The notes: generated by a model from the letters alone, not told the origin. Positions 30,602-39,510 are shown, counted from the stretch's first letter. The stretch: DNA of 64,000 bases from Philodulcilactobacillus myokonensis (GCF_027923585.1 NZ_BRPL01000002.1:248001-312000); one strand, 5' to 3'. Translations and numbers: made by a program.

Positions 30602-31465
30602 ATGTCTAAAAAAGGTTATATTTATACAGGAATAATTGCGGCCATCATTATAATTATTGGTGTGTTTCATTTTACAAGTAGTAAAACTCAAAAGGCAACT
30701 AAAAGTCACCCACAAACCGTGAACGTTGCTGTGGATACTTCTAACCGCCCATATTCTTTCGTAGATGGGAATAATGTAAGTGGTTATGATGGAGAATTAT
30801 TGAAGAAATTAGATCAGGAACTTCCTCAATATAAATTTAAATATTACAATGCCGCTCAAAATTCAGTTTTCGTTGGTTTAGAATCTGGCAAGTATGATTT
30901 GGCTTCATCTGGATTTTGGTATTCTAAACAACGAGCTCAACAGTATTTACTTTCTAACCCAAGTGGAATTGCTGACTTAAGATTGGTTTATCGACAAAAT
31001 GAAGGTAAGGTTAATGGTTTTCAAGATGTTGTTAAAAAACATTTGAATTTAGCTCCAATTTCTAGTGATGATGCAAGGTATAATGTTATTCAACAGTATA
31101 ATAATTCTCATCCAAAAGAAAAAATTAAGTTAAAGGCCATTGGTGATCAAAGTGCTGGTGATGCTTTAAAACAGCTTCAGCAAAAGCAATTTGATGCAGT
31201 CTTCTATCCTTATCAAGCATTTGTTCCCGTTCAACAAGCTGGTGGTGCTAAAGGTTTAACGGTTTCTCCTTCGTTAGGGTTTAAAAATGATTATATTGCT
31301 GCTAATAAGAATCCTAAGAACAAGCAATTAATTAGTGATATTAATAAGGAATTAAAGAAATTAAAGGCTAACGGTTACCTAGAAAAATTATCTAAGAAAT
31401 GGTTAGGCGAAAACGTATTTAATCTACCAGGTGCCGAAAAGAATTTCGAAAATCCTAAGGGTTAA
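30602..31465 (+). CDS. Family 3 substrate-binding protein with membrane anchor
   Basis: A 287-residue SBP family 3 protein (VNVAVDTSNRPYSFVDG at the start of the domain, LESGKYDLASSGFWYSKQRA in the middle), receptor for the importer. The N-terminal hydrophobic segment (about residues 5-24, very Ile-rich) has no lipobox Cys and no clear cleavage site, so it appears to be anchored by an uncleaved helix; the other two binding proteins in this window are lipoproteins. GTG 30590 lies on the ribosome binding site AAGGAG, so ATG 30602 is chosen. Last gene before the terminator at 31478. Confidence 0.85.
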   Translation: MSKKGYIYTGIIAAIIIIIGVFHFTSSKTQKATKSHPQTVNVAVDTSNRPYSFVDGNNVSGYDGELLKKLDQELPQYKFKYYNAAQNSVFVGLESGKYDLASSGFWYSKQRAQQYLLSNPSGIADLRLVYRQNEGKVNGFQDVVKKHLNLAPISSDDARYNVIQQYNNSHPKEKIKLKAIGDQSAGDALKQLQQKQFDAVFYPYQAFVPVQQAGGAKGLTVSPSLGFKNDYIAANKNPKNKQLISDINKELKKLKANGYLEKLSKKWLGENVFNLPGAEKNFENPKG

Positions 31466-31477
31466 ATTAGTTTGAAA

Positions 31478-31510
31478 GCAGTGACATTTTTGTCACTGCT
31501 TTTTTTATTA
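31478..31510 (+). terminator. Terminator of the Met/Cys importer operon
   Basis: AAAGCAGTGACA pairs with TGTCACTGCTTT, followed by TTTT. Confidence 0.85.
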
Positions 31511-31581
31511 TAAAATTGACGTTAATCTATGAAACATGCTATATTAATAATATTTGAATAATTTAGGAGAATCTTCGAACC

Positions 31582-32559
31582 TTGAAAAGAACAATTTTAT
31601 ATATTTTAATTTCAACCTTAATGTTTAGCTTGATGGAAATTGCTTTGAAAAGTGCCGGGAATGCTTTTTCACCGATTCAATTGAATTTGATTCGATTCTT
31701 TATTGGTGGATTAGTCTTATTGCCAGTAGTTTTAGGTCATTTCCGTCATTCGCACATCCATTTTTATAAGAAGGATTTAGCAATTTTCGCATTAACCGGA
31801 TTTTTGTGCGTAGTTGTTAGTATGACGCTTTATCAATTAGCAATTGTCTATGATCAAGCATCGACGGTGGCAGTAGTGTTTAGCTGTAATCCAGTTTTCT
31901 CACTACTATTTTCGTTCTTAATCTTACATGAAACGATTCATAAATTAGGTTTAATTTCCATGATTTTATCAATTGTCGGCTTATTGGTGATTGTGAATCC
32001 AATGAAACTAACCAATCCGGTTGGTTTAGCATTAGCAATTGGGGCAGCGATTACCTTTGGATTATACAGTATTATTTCCCGCTGGTCTTCCGTCATGAGT
32101 GGTTTTAATGGCTTGACTACCACCTGTTTTACATTCTTAGCGGGTTCAATTGAATTGCTGATTTTAGCTTTAATTTCACACGTTCCGATGGTCGCCCATG
32201 GAATGCAGCATGTTTCCTGGTTAGCTAGTTTTTCAAACACACCGATTCTAAATAATGTGAATATGCATTACTTCTGGCTACTATTTTTTATCAGCGTCTG
32301 CGTGACTGCCGGCGGGTTTGCATTTTACTTCCTTGCAATGGATCTAGCGGGGGTATCAATGGCATCATTGGTATTCTTTATCAAACCGGGATTAGCACCA
32401 ATTTTAGCAATGCTATTGATTCATGAAAACATTTCAATTAATACCATCATCGGGATCGTAATTATTTTAATCAGTTCAGTTGTGACATTCGTTGGTCATC
32501 GAATGGCTGCGGCTGCTAAAGATCTTGATGATGATTTGGATAACGATGATTTAGCATAA
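31582..32559 (+). CDS. EamA/DMT-family membrane transporter
   Basis: A 325-residue permease with about ten membrane helices in two EamA halves; FFIGGLVLLPVVLGHF near residue 35 and FFIKPGLAPILAMLLIHE near 265 are typical. It ends in an acidic tail (DLDDDLDNDD). TTG 31582 is the start: TAGGAGAA lies ten bases before it. The substrate is unknown. Confidence 0.8.
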   Translation: MKRTILYILISTLMFSLMEIALKSAGNAFSPIQLNLIRFFIGGLVLLPVVLGHFRHSHIHFYKKDLAIFALTGFLCVVVSMTLYQLAIVYDQASTVAVVFSCNPVFSLLFSFLILHETIHKLGLISMILSIVGLLVIVNPMKLTNPVGLALAIGAAITFGLYSIISRWSSVMSGFNGLTTTCFTFLAGSIELLILALISHVPMVAHGMQHVSWLASFSNTPILNNVNMHYFWLLFFISVCVTAGGFAFYFLAMDLAGVSMASLVFFIKPGLAPILAMLLIHENISINTIIGIVIILISSVVTFVGHRMAAAAKDLDDDLDNDDLA

Positions 32560-32560
32560 A

Positions 32561-32592
32561 AATGCCCCTATCAAAATTGATAGGAGCATCAA
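32561..32592 (-). terminator. Terminator of the 53-residue protein gene
   Basis: On the minus strand ATGCTCCTATCA pairs with TGATAGGGGCAT, followed by TTTTT. Confidence 0.7.
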
Positions 32593-32606
32593 TGCTTATT
32601 TACAAA

Positions 32607-32768
32607 TTAATTGAAACCAATGTGATGTTCTGGCTTCTTATTCTTTTTGTCATTTGCTTTAATTTCTTTTAGGGCCTTTTTGTATAAATCAGCAGCTTCT
32701 GCTGGCTTCTTACTTGATAGGTCCTGTTGCTTTAACCATTCTAGGGCAATCATTTTGTTAATATCCAT
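32607..32768 (-). CDS. Small charged helical protein, 53 residues
   Basis: The frame starts at 32768 behind GAAAGGAAGCATCAT and encodes MDINKMIALEWLKQQDLSSK followed by an Ala- and Lys-rich helix and the end HHIGFN. It has its own ribosome binding site and terminator, which supports a real gene. No signal or membrane segment is seen; function not recognised. Confidence 0.6.
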   Translation of the reverse strand: MDINKMIALEWLKQQDLSSKKPAEAADLYKKALKEIKANDKKNKKPEHHIGFN

Positions 32769-32847
32769 TATGATGCTTCCTTTCTTGAATTTAATCTAAA
32801 ATCGATTAGAATTATTATATTACCAATAAAAATGAGGTGTTATCACC

Positions 32848-33291
32848 ATGAAACATAAGAAAACATTATTACAAAAATGTTTGAGTTATCTTAAAGATAA
32901 GATCAATGCAGCCGAAAAAATTGATGATGTTCCTAGTATCTTGCCAATGGCATTGATCGTTAGGAATCTGAGTGCTTTAAAATCTGATGCATCATCACAT
33001 CAAATTTTATCACAATTAGGCATTAGTTGTTACACATGGGTTCATTCTGCTAATAAAGTGCAGCAGCAAGTTGCGGATGCCCATCCCGATTTAGTCACAC
33101 CAAGCGTGAATAAGAATGATATTATTCCATTTGCTCAGGATTTAATTCATCACTTTAATTTTAAACACGTTCTAGTGCTAGAGCAGAAGAATGGTGTTGC
33201 AGTTGCAACCCCGCCAGACGAATATAAAAGTGATTATCAACAATTTTTAAAAGATGAAAAAATTGATGGTAAAGTTGTGATGTTTCTTTAA
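32848..33291 (+). CDS. Hypothetical cytosolic protein
   Basis: A 147-residue soluble protein starting MKHKKTLLQKCLSYLKDKIN, followed by alternating helices and strands. ATG 32848 is preceded by GAGGTGTTATCACC. I do not recognise a domain. It stands alone and is followed by a terminator at 33305-33330. Confidence 0.6.
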   Translation: MKHKKTLLQKCLSYLKDKINAAEKIDDVPSILPMALIVRNLSALKSDASSHQILSQLGISCYTWVHSANKVQQQVADAHPDLVTPSVNKNDIIPFAQDLIHHFNFKHVLVLEQKNGVAVATPPDEYKSDYQQFLKDEKIDGKVVMFL

Positions 33292-33304
33292 TAATAATGA
33301 TTAG

Positions 33305-33330
33305 GCGGCCTGAAGAAGGCGGCTTTTTTA
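33305..33330 (+). terminator. Terminator
   Basis: A GC-rich hairpin (GCCT with AGGC and flanking pairs) followed by CTTTTTTATT, shortly after the 32848-33291 gene. Confidence 0.55.
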
Positions 33331-33341
33331 TTACGTTAATA

Positions 33342-33355
33342 TGTAATCGCTTTCT
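33342..33355. promoter_or_regulatory. cre-like box upstream of pgi
   Basis: TGTAATCGCTTTCT resembles the CcpA consensus TGWAANCGNTNWCA, with one deviation at the end. Confidence 0.5.
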
Positions 33356-33429
33356 TAACTAAATTGAAAGGATTTATAAACGATTAAATTAGTTCCAATT
33401 ATTTAAGAAAGTGGTATGATTGAAATTGA

Positions 33430-33443
33430 AGAAAGCGCTTTCT
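33430..33443. promoter_or_regulatory. Palindromic cre box upstream of pgi
   Basis: AGAAAGCGCTTTCT is a perfect palindrome close to the cre consensus, about 65 bases before pgi and upstream of an AT-rich -10 region (33463-33472). The place allows activation by CcpA. Confidence 0.65.
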
Positions 33444-33506
33444 AAATAAAAATTAATCATGATAATATTATAAAATTGTTCCTGATTAATATTGGAGGTC
33501 ATATAA

Positions 33507-34823
33507 ATGGCATACCTTAAATTAGATTCTTCTAAATTAAATCGATTTGTAAACTCGAATGAAGTTCCTGAAATGCAAGCATTAGTAAATGCAGCCAACC
33601 GCGAATTGCGTGATGGTACTGGTGCTGGGAATAATTATCGTGAATGGCTCCACTTGCCAACTAATTATGATCATCAAGAATTTGAACGCATTAAAAAGGA
33701 TGCTCAACAAATTCAAAGCGATTCTGACTTCCTAATTGTAATTGGCATTGGTGGTTCTTATTTAGGTGCAAAGATGGCCGTTGATTTTCTTCATGGTGAT
33801 TTTGATGATCTAAATTCATCTAACCATCAAACCCGTGTTATTTTTGCCGGAAATTCATTGAGCTCCTCATATCTTCATGACTTATTAGAATTAATTGATG
33901 GCCATGATTTTTCAATCAATATGGTTTCAAAGTCAGGAACCACGACTGAACCTTCAGTTGCTTTTAGAATTTTTAGAAAACGCTTGATCAAACAATACGG
34001 AGCAAAAGAAGCTGTTAACCGCATTTATGTCACAACTGATGCTAAAAACGGTGCATTAAGACAGGAAGTAAATGAAAAAGGGTATGAAAGCTTCATTATC
34101 CCGAATGGGATTGGTGGACGCTATTCTGTTTTAACCCCGGTCGGCCTACTTCCAATTGCCGTTTCTGGTGGTGATATTGATCAATTAATGTTAGGTGCTC
34201 ACAAAGCTGAAGATGAACTTGATAATCCTGATTTGACTCAAAATAATGCTTACCGTTATGCTGCTTTAAGAAATATCCTTTATCGTAAGGGTTACGGTGT
34301 TGAACTATTAGAAAATTACGAACCGAACATGCGGATGTTTGCCGAATGGTGGAAGCAATTAACGGGTGAATCTGAAGGAAAAGATCATAAGGGCATTTTC
34401 CCAGCTTCAGCTAATTTAACCACTGATCTACATTCACTTGGTCAATATATTCAGCAGGGACGCCGAATCTTAATGGAAACAGTTGTTAAAGTTAACCATC
34501 CAAGACACGATGTTGATATTCCACACAATGATAAAAACACCGATGAATTACAATATCTTGAAGGCCACACCGTTGATTATGTCAATACTAGAGCATACGA
34601 AGGGGTCGTTAAAGCTCATACTGATGGTGGTGTTCCGGTGATGACCGTTAATATTCCAGACGAATCCGCCTACACACTAGGCTATCTGATCTACTTCTTC
34701 GAGGTTGCGATTGCAATTTCTGGTTACTTGAATGGTGTTAATCCATTTAACCAACCTGGTGTTGAAGAATATAAGACCAATATGTTTATTCTTTTAAATA
34801 AACCAGGCTATACTAACAAATAA
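33507..34823 (+). CDS. pgi: Glucose-6-phosphate isomerase
   Basis: A 438-residue cytosolic enzyme that interconverts glucose-6-phosphate and fructose-6-phosphate. Clear blocks are [33 protein letters not shown] (phosphate site), [14 protein letters not shown] and the C-terminal [19 protein letters not shown] 33507 follows TGGAGGTCATATAA. Slightly shorter than the usual 450. Two cre-like boxes upstream suggest catabolite control. Fructose users need it to feed fructose into glucose-6-phosphate-dependent pathways. Confidence 0.97.
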   Translation: MAYLKLDSSKLNRFVNSNEVPEMQALVNAANRELRDGTGAGNNYREWLHLPTNYDHQEFERIKKDAQQIQSDSDFLIVIGIGGSYLGAKMAVDFLHGDFDDLNSSNHQTRVIFAGNSLSSSYLHDLLELIDGHDFSINMVSKSGTTTEPSVAFRIFRKRLIKQYGAKEAVNRIYVTTDAKNGALRQEVNEKGYESFIIPNGIGGRYSVLTPVGLLPIAVSGGDIDQLMLGAHKAEDELDNPDLTQNNAYRYAALRNILYRKGYGVELLENYEPNMRMFAEWWKQLTGESEGKDHKGIFPASANLTTDLHSLGQYIQQGRRILMETVVKVNHPRHDVDIPHNDKNTDELQYLEGHTVDYVNTRAYEGVVKAHTDGGVPVMTVNIPDESAYTLGYLIYFFEVAIAISGYLNGVNPFNQPGVEEYKTNMFILLNKPGYTNK

Positions 34824-34831
34824 TTTAAACG

Positions 34832-34866
34832 ATTGAGTCCAGCATTTACCGTGTTGGACTTTTTTA
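34832..34866 (+). terminator. pgi terminator
   Basis: AGTCCAGCA pairs with TGTTGGACT, followed by a T tract. Confidence 0.8.
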
Positions 34867-34882
34867 GTTGAAGTTAATTTAA

Positions 34883-34911
34883 TTGACTTTCAATCGCTCC
34901 AATGATATTAT
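34883..34911 (+). promoter_or_regulatory. Promoter of the cystine importer leader
   Basis: -35 TTGACT (34883-34888), 17-base spacer, -10 TATTAT (34906-34911), predicted start near 34918. Confidence 0.7.
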
Positions 34912-34954
34912 ACTTTTAAATTGTAAGTATATGATTAACGAAAGGAAGTTACTA

Positions 34955-35029
34955 ATGAAAAGTTGTCCATGTTCAAAATTTCAATTTGTAGGATATTCAA
35001 AACTGATCATGGTGACTTCTTATTTTTAG
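34955..35029 (+). CDS. Cys-containing leader peptide of the cystine importer operon
   Basis: A 24-residue frame beginning MKSCPCSKFQF, with Cys codons at 4 and 6, behind a strong AAAGGAAG ribosome binding site at six bases. It is followed after 56 bases by a terminator hairpin (35086-35125) and then by a polar amino acid importer. The arrangement indicates attenuation by ribosome stalling at Cys codons. It parallels the leader at 27198 but the sequences are not similar. Confidence 0.65.
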   Translation: MKSCPCSKFQFVGYSKLIMVTSYF

Positions 35030-35085
35030 GATTGTTTTAATTAATTATTCCTTATTCAAATTAATAATATGTCGATCAATGAATT

Positions 35086-35125
35086 ACCATGTTTCAGTGC
35101 AAAATTGGAGCATGGTTTTCTTTTT
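35086..35125 (+). terminator. Attenuator terminator of the cystine importer operon
   Basis: ACCATGTTTCA pairs with TGGAGCATGGT (two G-U pairs), followed by TTTCTTTTTG. It lies between the leader peptide and the first importer gene. Confidence 0.75.
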
Positions 35126-35157
35126 GTTTGCAAAATTAGAAATGGGGGTTACATTGA

Positions 35158-35850
35158 ATGTGGGAAATTATTAAAACTGCAACACCACAATTGATTTCTG
35201 CTGGGATTAAGTATTCAATCCCAATTGCTTTAATCTCGTTCTTCTTTGGGATGGTGTTAGCGCTGATGACGGCACTAGTGCGTTTATCCCATAAAAATCG
35301 GTTCTTCTTGATTGTGAAGGGCATCTTTAGGTTTTACGTCTGGCTCTTTAGAAGTACACCGTTGCTAGTTCAATTATTTATTGCTTACTTCGGCTTGCCA
35401 TATTTGACCATTCCGGGAATCTTCCCAAATGGAATTAAAATGTCGCCGTTCTTGGCTGGAATTTTAGTCTTTTCACTTAATACTGGCGCTTATGGTTCTG
35501 AAACGATCCGGGCATCGATCCTTTCAATTTCAAAGGGACAATGGGAAGCTGCCTATTCAATTGGAATGAAAAAGATGCAGGTCCTTTGGGATATTATCTT
35601 ACCCCAGGCGGCCCGGATTTCCTTACCACCGTTATCCAACAGTTTTATTAGTTTGGTCAAGGATACTTCGCTAGCGGCATCCATTACGATTCCCGAAATG
35701 TTTGAAGTGTCACAACAAATTGCCGCTCAGAATTATCAACCGCTGACTATGTACTGTTTAGTAGCGTTCTATTACGCCATCGTATGTACCTTACTTTCAT
35801 TCCTACAGTCATACCTAGAAAAAATTACGTCTAGATATACCATTCAATAA
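35158..35850 (+). CDS. tcyB: Cystine-type ABC transporter, permease
   Basis: A 230-residue permease with about five membrane segments, FRSTPLLVQLFIAYFGLP near residue 62 and the EAA loop WEAAYSIGMKKMQVLWDIIL, as in TcyB/YckA-type cystine importers. ATG 35158 follows GGGGG. The Cys leader upstream supports cystine or cysteine as substrate, though the family also includes glutamine and arginine importers. Operon with the next two genes. Confidence 0.85.
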   Translation: MWEIIKTATPQLISAGIKYSIPIALISFFFGMVLALMTALVRLSHKNRFFLIVKGIFRFYVWLFRSTPLLVQLFIAYFGLPYLTIPGIFPNGIKMSPFLAGILVFSLNTGAYGSETIRASILSISKGQWEAAYSIGMKKMQVLWDIILPQAARISLPPLSNSFISLVKDTSLAASITIPEMFEVSQQIAAQNYQPLTMYCLVAFYYAIVCTLLSFLQSYLEKITSRYTIQ

Positions 35851-35861
35851 GGAGGAATTAC

Positions 35862-36611
35862 ATGATTAGGTTAACGAACGTGAATAAAACCTTTGATAAG
35901 AAGCCGGCTTTAAATCAAATTTCGACTGAATTTCCGGAAAATAAAGTGACAGTAATTGTGGGGCCATCTGGATCAGGAAAGTCCACGCTGCTGCGTTCTT
36001 TAAATTTATTAGAACGCCCGGAATCCGGCCAATATCAATTCAACCATGATTTCGATATTGATTTTTCAAAACCCATTTCTGATAAAACAATTTTAAAATT
36101 GCGGCAAAAGACTGGAATGGTCTTTCAGGGCTACAATTTATTTGCCCATCTGACCATCATTAAAAATATTATGGAGGGACCGGTAAAAGTCCTTCACCAA
36201 AATAAGAACGAAGCTAGAAAGAATGCTTTGGCATTATTGGACAAAGTTGGTTTGAAGGATAAAGCCAATGTTTACCCCAGTAATCTATCAGGTGGACAAG
36301 CTCAACGGGTGGCGATTGCTAGATCGTTAGCAATGGCACCTGAATATATCTTATTGGATGAACCGACCAGTGCATTGGATCCTGAATTAGAATTAGGGGT
36401 GTTAAAAGTACTGTTGCAAATTGCAAAGGAACAACAATCAATGATTATTGTGACCCATAATATGGCCTTTGCCCAACAGGTTGCTGATAAAATGATCTTC
36501 TTAGAAGATGGTCAAATTAAATTCGATGGTTCGGCACATGATTTCTTTACGACGAATAACCAACGGATTGCAGATTTTATTTCTGCAATGACGTTGCATG
36601 AAATTAAATAA
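35862..36611 (+). CDS. tcyC: Cystine-type ABC transporter, ATP-binding protein
   Basis: A 249-residue ATPase with Walker A GPSGSGKSTLL, signature LSGGQAQRVAIARSL and Walker B ILLDEPTSALDPE. ATG 35862 follows GGAGGAATTAC. It energises the permease encoded just upstream. Confidence 0.9.
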   Translation: MIRLTNVNKTFDKKPALNQISTEFPENKVTVIVGPSGSGKSTLLRSLNLLERPESGQYQFNHDFDIDFSKPISDKTILKLRQKTGMVFQGYNLFAHLTIIKNIMEGPVKVLHQNKNEARKNALALLDKVGLKDKANVYPSNLSGGQAQRVAIARSLAMAPEYILLDEPTSALDPELELGVLKVLLQIAKEQQSMIIVTHNMAFAQQVADKMIFLEDGQIKFDGSAHDFFTTNNQRIADFISAMTLHEIK

Positions 36612-36634
36612 TTGATTTGAAAGGATGATTTAGT

Positions 36635-37438
36635 TTGAAATTTGGGAAAAAATTTAGACGAATTGCTGCTCTCGTTGCAGTTTTAAGTGTTGGTTTAGTT
36701 TTAACCGCTTGTGGTTCCAGCAAGAGTTCAAATGCAGAATTACAGCATAAGGGCAAACTAACCGTTGGTTTAGAAGGAACCTATGCTCCTTATTCATACC
36801 GCCAAAACGGTAAGTTGACCGGTTTTGAAGTTGAATTAACGCAGGATATTGCTAAGAAGATGCACTTAAAACCCCAATACGTTACTACTAAATGGGACGG
36901 TTTGATTGCCGGTTTAGGCAGTAACAAGTATGATACCGTCTTTAATAATATTGGTGAAAACCCACAACGGAAAAAGAGCTTCTTATTCTCCACTCCATAC
37001 ATCTATGACAAATCTATTATCATTACTAAGACTAGTGATAAATCAATTCAAAATTTAAAGAGCATTAAGGGAAAGAAGTTTGTTGAAGGTACTGGAACTA
37101 ATAATGAAGCCCTTGCTAAACAGTACGGTGCTTCCATCGTTCCATCCGAAGAATTTACGACTTCCCTCGCATTGATTAAAGAAGGCCGTGCTGATGGTGC
37201 CGTTAATTCACTTGCAGCATGGAATGCCTATAAGAAGGATCATTCCACTGCTGGTTTGAAAGCCATCGTCATTCCTAAATCAGAACATGCACCGGCTAAA
37301 ATTGCTGGATTATTTAACAAGCAATCACCAGCACTTCGCAAGAAGGTATCTAAAGCCATTAAACAATTAAGAAAAGATGGTACTTTGAAGAAGCTATCCG
37401 AAAAGTACTTCCAGGCTGATGTTACTAAAAACGACTAA
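36635..37438 (+). CDS. tcyA: Cystine-type ABC transporter, substrate-binding lipoprotein
   Basis: A 267-residue SBP family 3 lipoprotein. The signal peptide ends at the lipobox LTAC (about residues 23-26); the mature part starts with GKLTVGLEGTYAPYSYRQNG and includes LTQDIAKKMHL and ADGAVNSLAAWNAY blocks. TTG 36635 follows AAAGGATG by seven bases. It completes the importer; cystine specificity is inferred from the leader. Confidence 0.87.
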   Translation: MKFGKKFRRIAALVAVLSVGLVLTACGSSKSSNAELQHKGKLTVGLEGTYAPYSYRQNGKLTGFEVELTQDIAKKMHLKPQYVTTKWDGLIAGLGSNKYDTVFNNIGENPQRKKSFLFSTPYIYDKSIIITKTSDKSIQNLKSIKGKKFVEGTGTNNEALAKQYGASIVPSEEFTTSLALIKEGRADGAVNSLAAWNAYKKDHSTAGLKAIVIPKSEHAPAKIAGLFNKQSPALRKKVSKAIKQLRKDGTLKKLSEKYFQADVTKND

Positions 37439-37453
37439 GGATTAATTTAAAAA

Positions 37454-37492
37454 CCATTCTCAATCATTTGGGGATGGCTTTTTGTTTGGCAT
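37454..37492 (+). terminator. Terminator of the cystine importer operon
   Basis: CCATTCTC pairs with GGGGATGG followed by CTTTTTG; a moderate hairpin. Confidence 0.5.
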
Positions 37493-37553
37493 AAAATCCT
37501 AAATAAAGTGTTACTATTAAGATATGTAATTTATGATTAAAGGGGAAAATAAA

Positions 37554-37964
37554 ATGTCAAATACACGCTGGCGCGGTCGAATTCACGCTTTGAAAATCAA
37601 TAGTGAACTATTAATGAAGAATTGTGTTGATAGTTATTTAAAATCAATTCGGACTGACAAAAAAGATTACTACTTTAAAAAATTTAAGGAATCCACCAAA
37701 AGTTTAACCGACAGTTATTGGAAAATTGATGCTATTTACAGCACTAACCATGCCGAAAAAGAAAAATTTGATGATGCACCCGGCTGGATGTACGATCTTT
37801 TAATTAATAGTAATAATTTATATATTTTATCCAATGTGAAAGACCGGTACGTCTTTGATTGGAATCTATTTGATGTTCACACGGTCGACCGTTTTCTAGA
37901 CGAACTTAATCGCGTTGATATTTTTGAATTAGATGATGGTAGTTACGTCATGGTAACTGCTTAG
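37554..37964 (+). CDS. Hypothetical cytosolic protein
   Basis: A 136-residue protein starting MSNTRWRGRIHALKINSELL, rich in Asp, Lys and aromatic residues, with no signal or membrane segment. ATG 37554 follows AAGGGGA by seven bases; the ATG at 37533 lacks one. I do not recognise the family. Single gene. Confidence 0.6.
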   Translation: MSNTRWRGRIHALKINSELLMKNCVDSYLKSIRTDKKDYYFKKFKESTKSLTDSYWKIDAIYSTNHAEKEKFDDAPGWMYDLLINSNNLYILSNVKDRYVFDWNLFDVHTVDRFLDELNRVDIFELDDGSYVMVTA

Positions 37965-38039
37965 AATAAATAATAAACAGTTTAACTGTTTTTTAATCTA
38001 ACATCGGGTTAGAATAATGGTTAAATAGGGGGATTTAAT

Positions 38040-39455
38040 ATGAAAAAAAGTTTATCATGTACTTCAATTTTAATCGGTAAAAATGCCACCGCTGATGGTT
38101 CAACCATCGTTGCTAGAAACGAAGATGGCTATGCACCCGTTGGACCCAAGCAGTTCGTTGTCCGGCCTGCTAAGGATCAAAAGAATGCTTATTTCGTATC
38201 ACATGAAACGGGCGTTAAGATTCCGTTGCCTGACCATGCCTACCGCTACACCGCTGAACCTAGTGTTGCCGATCATCCCGTTTACGAAGAAGCCGGTATC
38301 AACGAAAAGAACGTTGCCATGAGTGCGACTGAAACGACATTTACTAACCAACGTTTCTTAGGCTTTGACCCATTAGTCGATGATGGTGTGAACGAAGAAT
38401 GCATGGTTACCGTTGTTTTACCTTACATTAATAGTGCCCTAGAAGGGGTAAAACGTTTTGGCCATTTGATTGAAAAATACGGAACCGGTCAAAGTAATGG
38501 GATTGCCTTTTCTGATCATAATGAAATCTGGTACTTAGAAACGGCTGGTGGCCATCACTGGGCAGCGGTTCGAATTCCTGATGATGCCTACGCCGTGGCA
38601 CCGAATCAAATTAATATTCAAGAGATTAAATTTGATGACCCTGATCATTATTTAACCGATCCGGATCTTAAAAATTTTGTTGAAAAATATCATTTAAATA
38701 ATGATCCTAAACACTTTAATTTTAGAAATATCGCTGGTACCCACACCGAAGCCGATGCTCATTACAACACCCCTAGGGCTTGGTATGGTCAAAAGTTATT
38801 TACCCCGGATGTTCAGCAGGAACCAACCAGTCAAAACATTCCATTCTTGCAACACGCTAACCGCAAATTAGCCGTTGAAGATGTGGAATACTTCTTATCA
38901 TCCCACTATCAACAGACCCCTTACGATCCATTTACCCATGCAAATGAATTGAAGAAACAGACGTTTAGATCAATTGCATTAGACCGGAATCAAATTTCAC
39001 ATATTTTACAAATTAGAAATGATGTTGATCCAAAGTATGCTGCATTAGAATGGATGGCCATGGGCTTTCTCGCTTACAGTCCATATGTTCCGTTTTATGC
39101 TAATATTAATCAGACTCCATTCAATTATCAAAAGACGGGCAATGATTTTGATATTAATAGTGCTTACTGGATGTATAAGTTAGTGGCTGTTTTAGCAGAA
39201 CCCCACTACCATGCCTTTATTAACGACATTAATGCTTACCGGGAAGCTTGCCAATCATACGCTTTGAACCGGATTAAAACGGTGGATGCGATTGCCAAGA
39301 AATTAGATGGTAAGGAATTAACTGAAAAATTAACGAATGAATCGATTATTACTTCTGATAAAATTACGCGTGACACGAATAAATTAATTGATCGCTTAGT
39401 TAAAGGGTCTTTGAACCGCTCTAAGATTACCTTTGAATCTGGCGATAATTTATAA
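38040..39455 (+). CDS. pepD: Dipeptidase (C69 family, PepD)
   Basis: A 471-residue cytosolic dipeptidase. The N-terminal CTSILIGKNATADGSTIVAR (Cys7 as N-terminal nucleophile after trimming) and RNEDGYAPVGPKQFVV match lactobacillus PepD. It finishes the breakdown of imported peptides together with PepN. ATG 38040 follows AGGGGGATTTAAT. Confidence 0.95.
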   Translation: MKKSLSCTSILIGKNATADGSTIVARNEDGYAPVGPKQFVVRPAKDQKNAYFVSHETGVKIPLPDHAYRYTAEPSVADHPVYEEAGINEKNVAMSATETTFTNQRFLGFDPLVDDGVNEECMVTVVLPYINSALEGVKRFGHLIEKYGTGQSNGIAFSDHNEIWYLETAGGHHWAAVRIPDDAYAVAPNQINIQEIKFDDPDHYLTDPDLKNFVEKYHLNNDPKHFNFRNIAGTHTEADAHYNTPRAWYGQKLFTPDVQQEPTSQNIPFLQHANRKLAVEDVEYFLSSHYQQTPYDPFTHANELKKQTFRSIALDRNQISHILQIRNDVDPKYAALEWMAMGFLAYSPYVPFYANINQTPFNYQKTGNDFDINSAYWMYKLVAVLAEPHYHAFINDINAYREACQSYALNRIKTVDAIAKKLDGKELTEKLTNESIITSDKITRDTNKLIDRLVKGSLNRSKITFESGDNL

Positions 39456-39465
39456 CTAAATGAAT

Positions 39466-39510
39466 TTGAAAAGGGCCCTCAATTTAATAAATTGAAGACT
39501 CTTTTTAGTT
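39466..39510 (+). terminator. pepD terminator
   Basis: AAAAGGGCCCTCAATTTA pairs imperfectly with TAAATTGAAGACTCTTTTT and is T-rich at its end. Confidence 0.55.
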
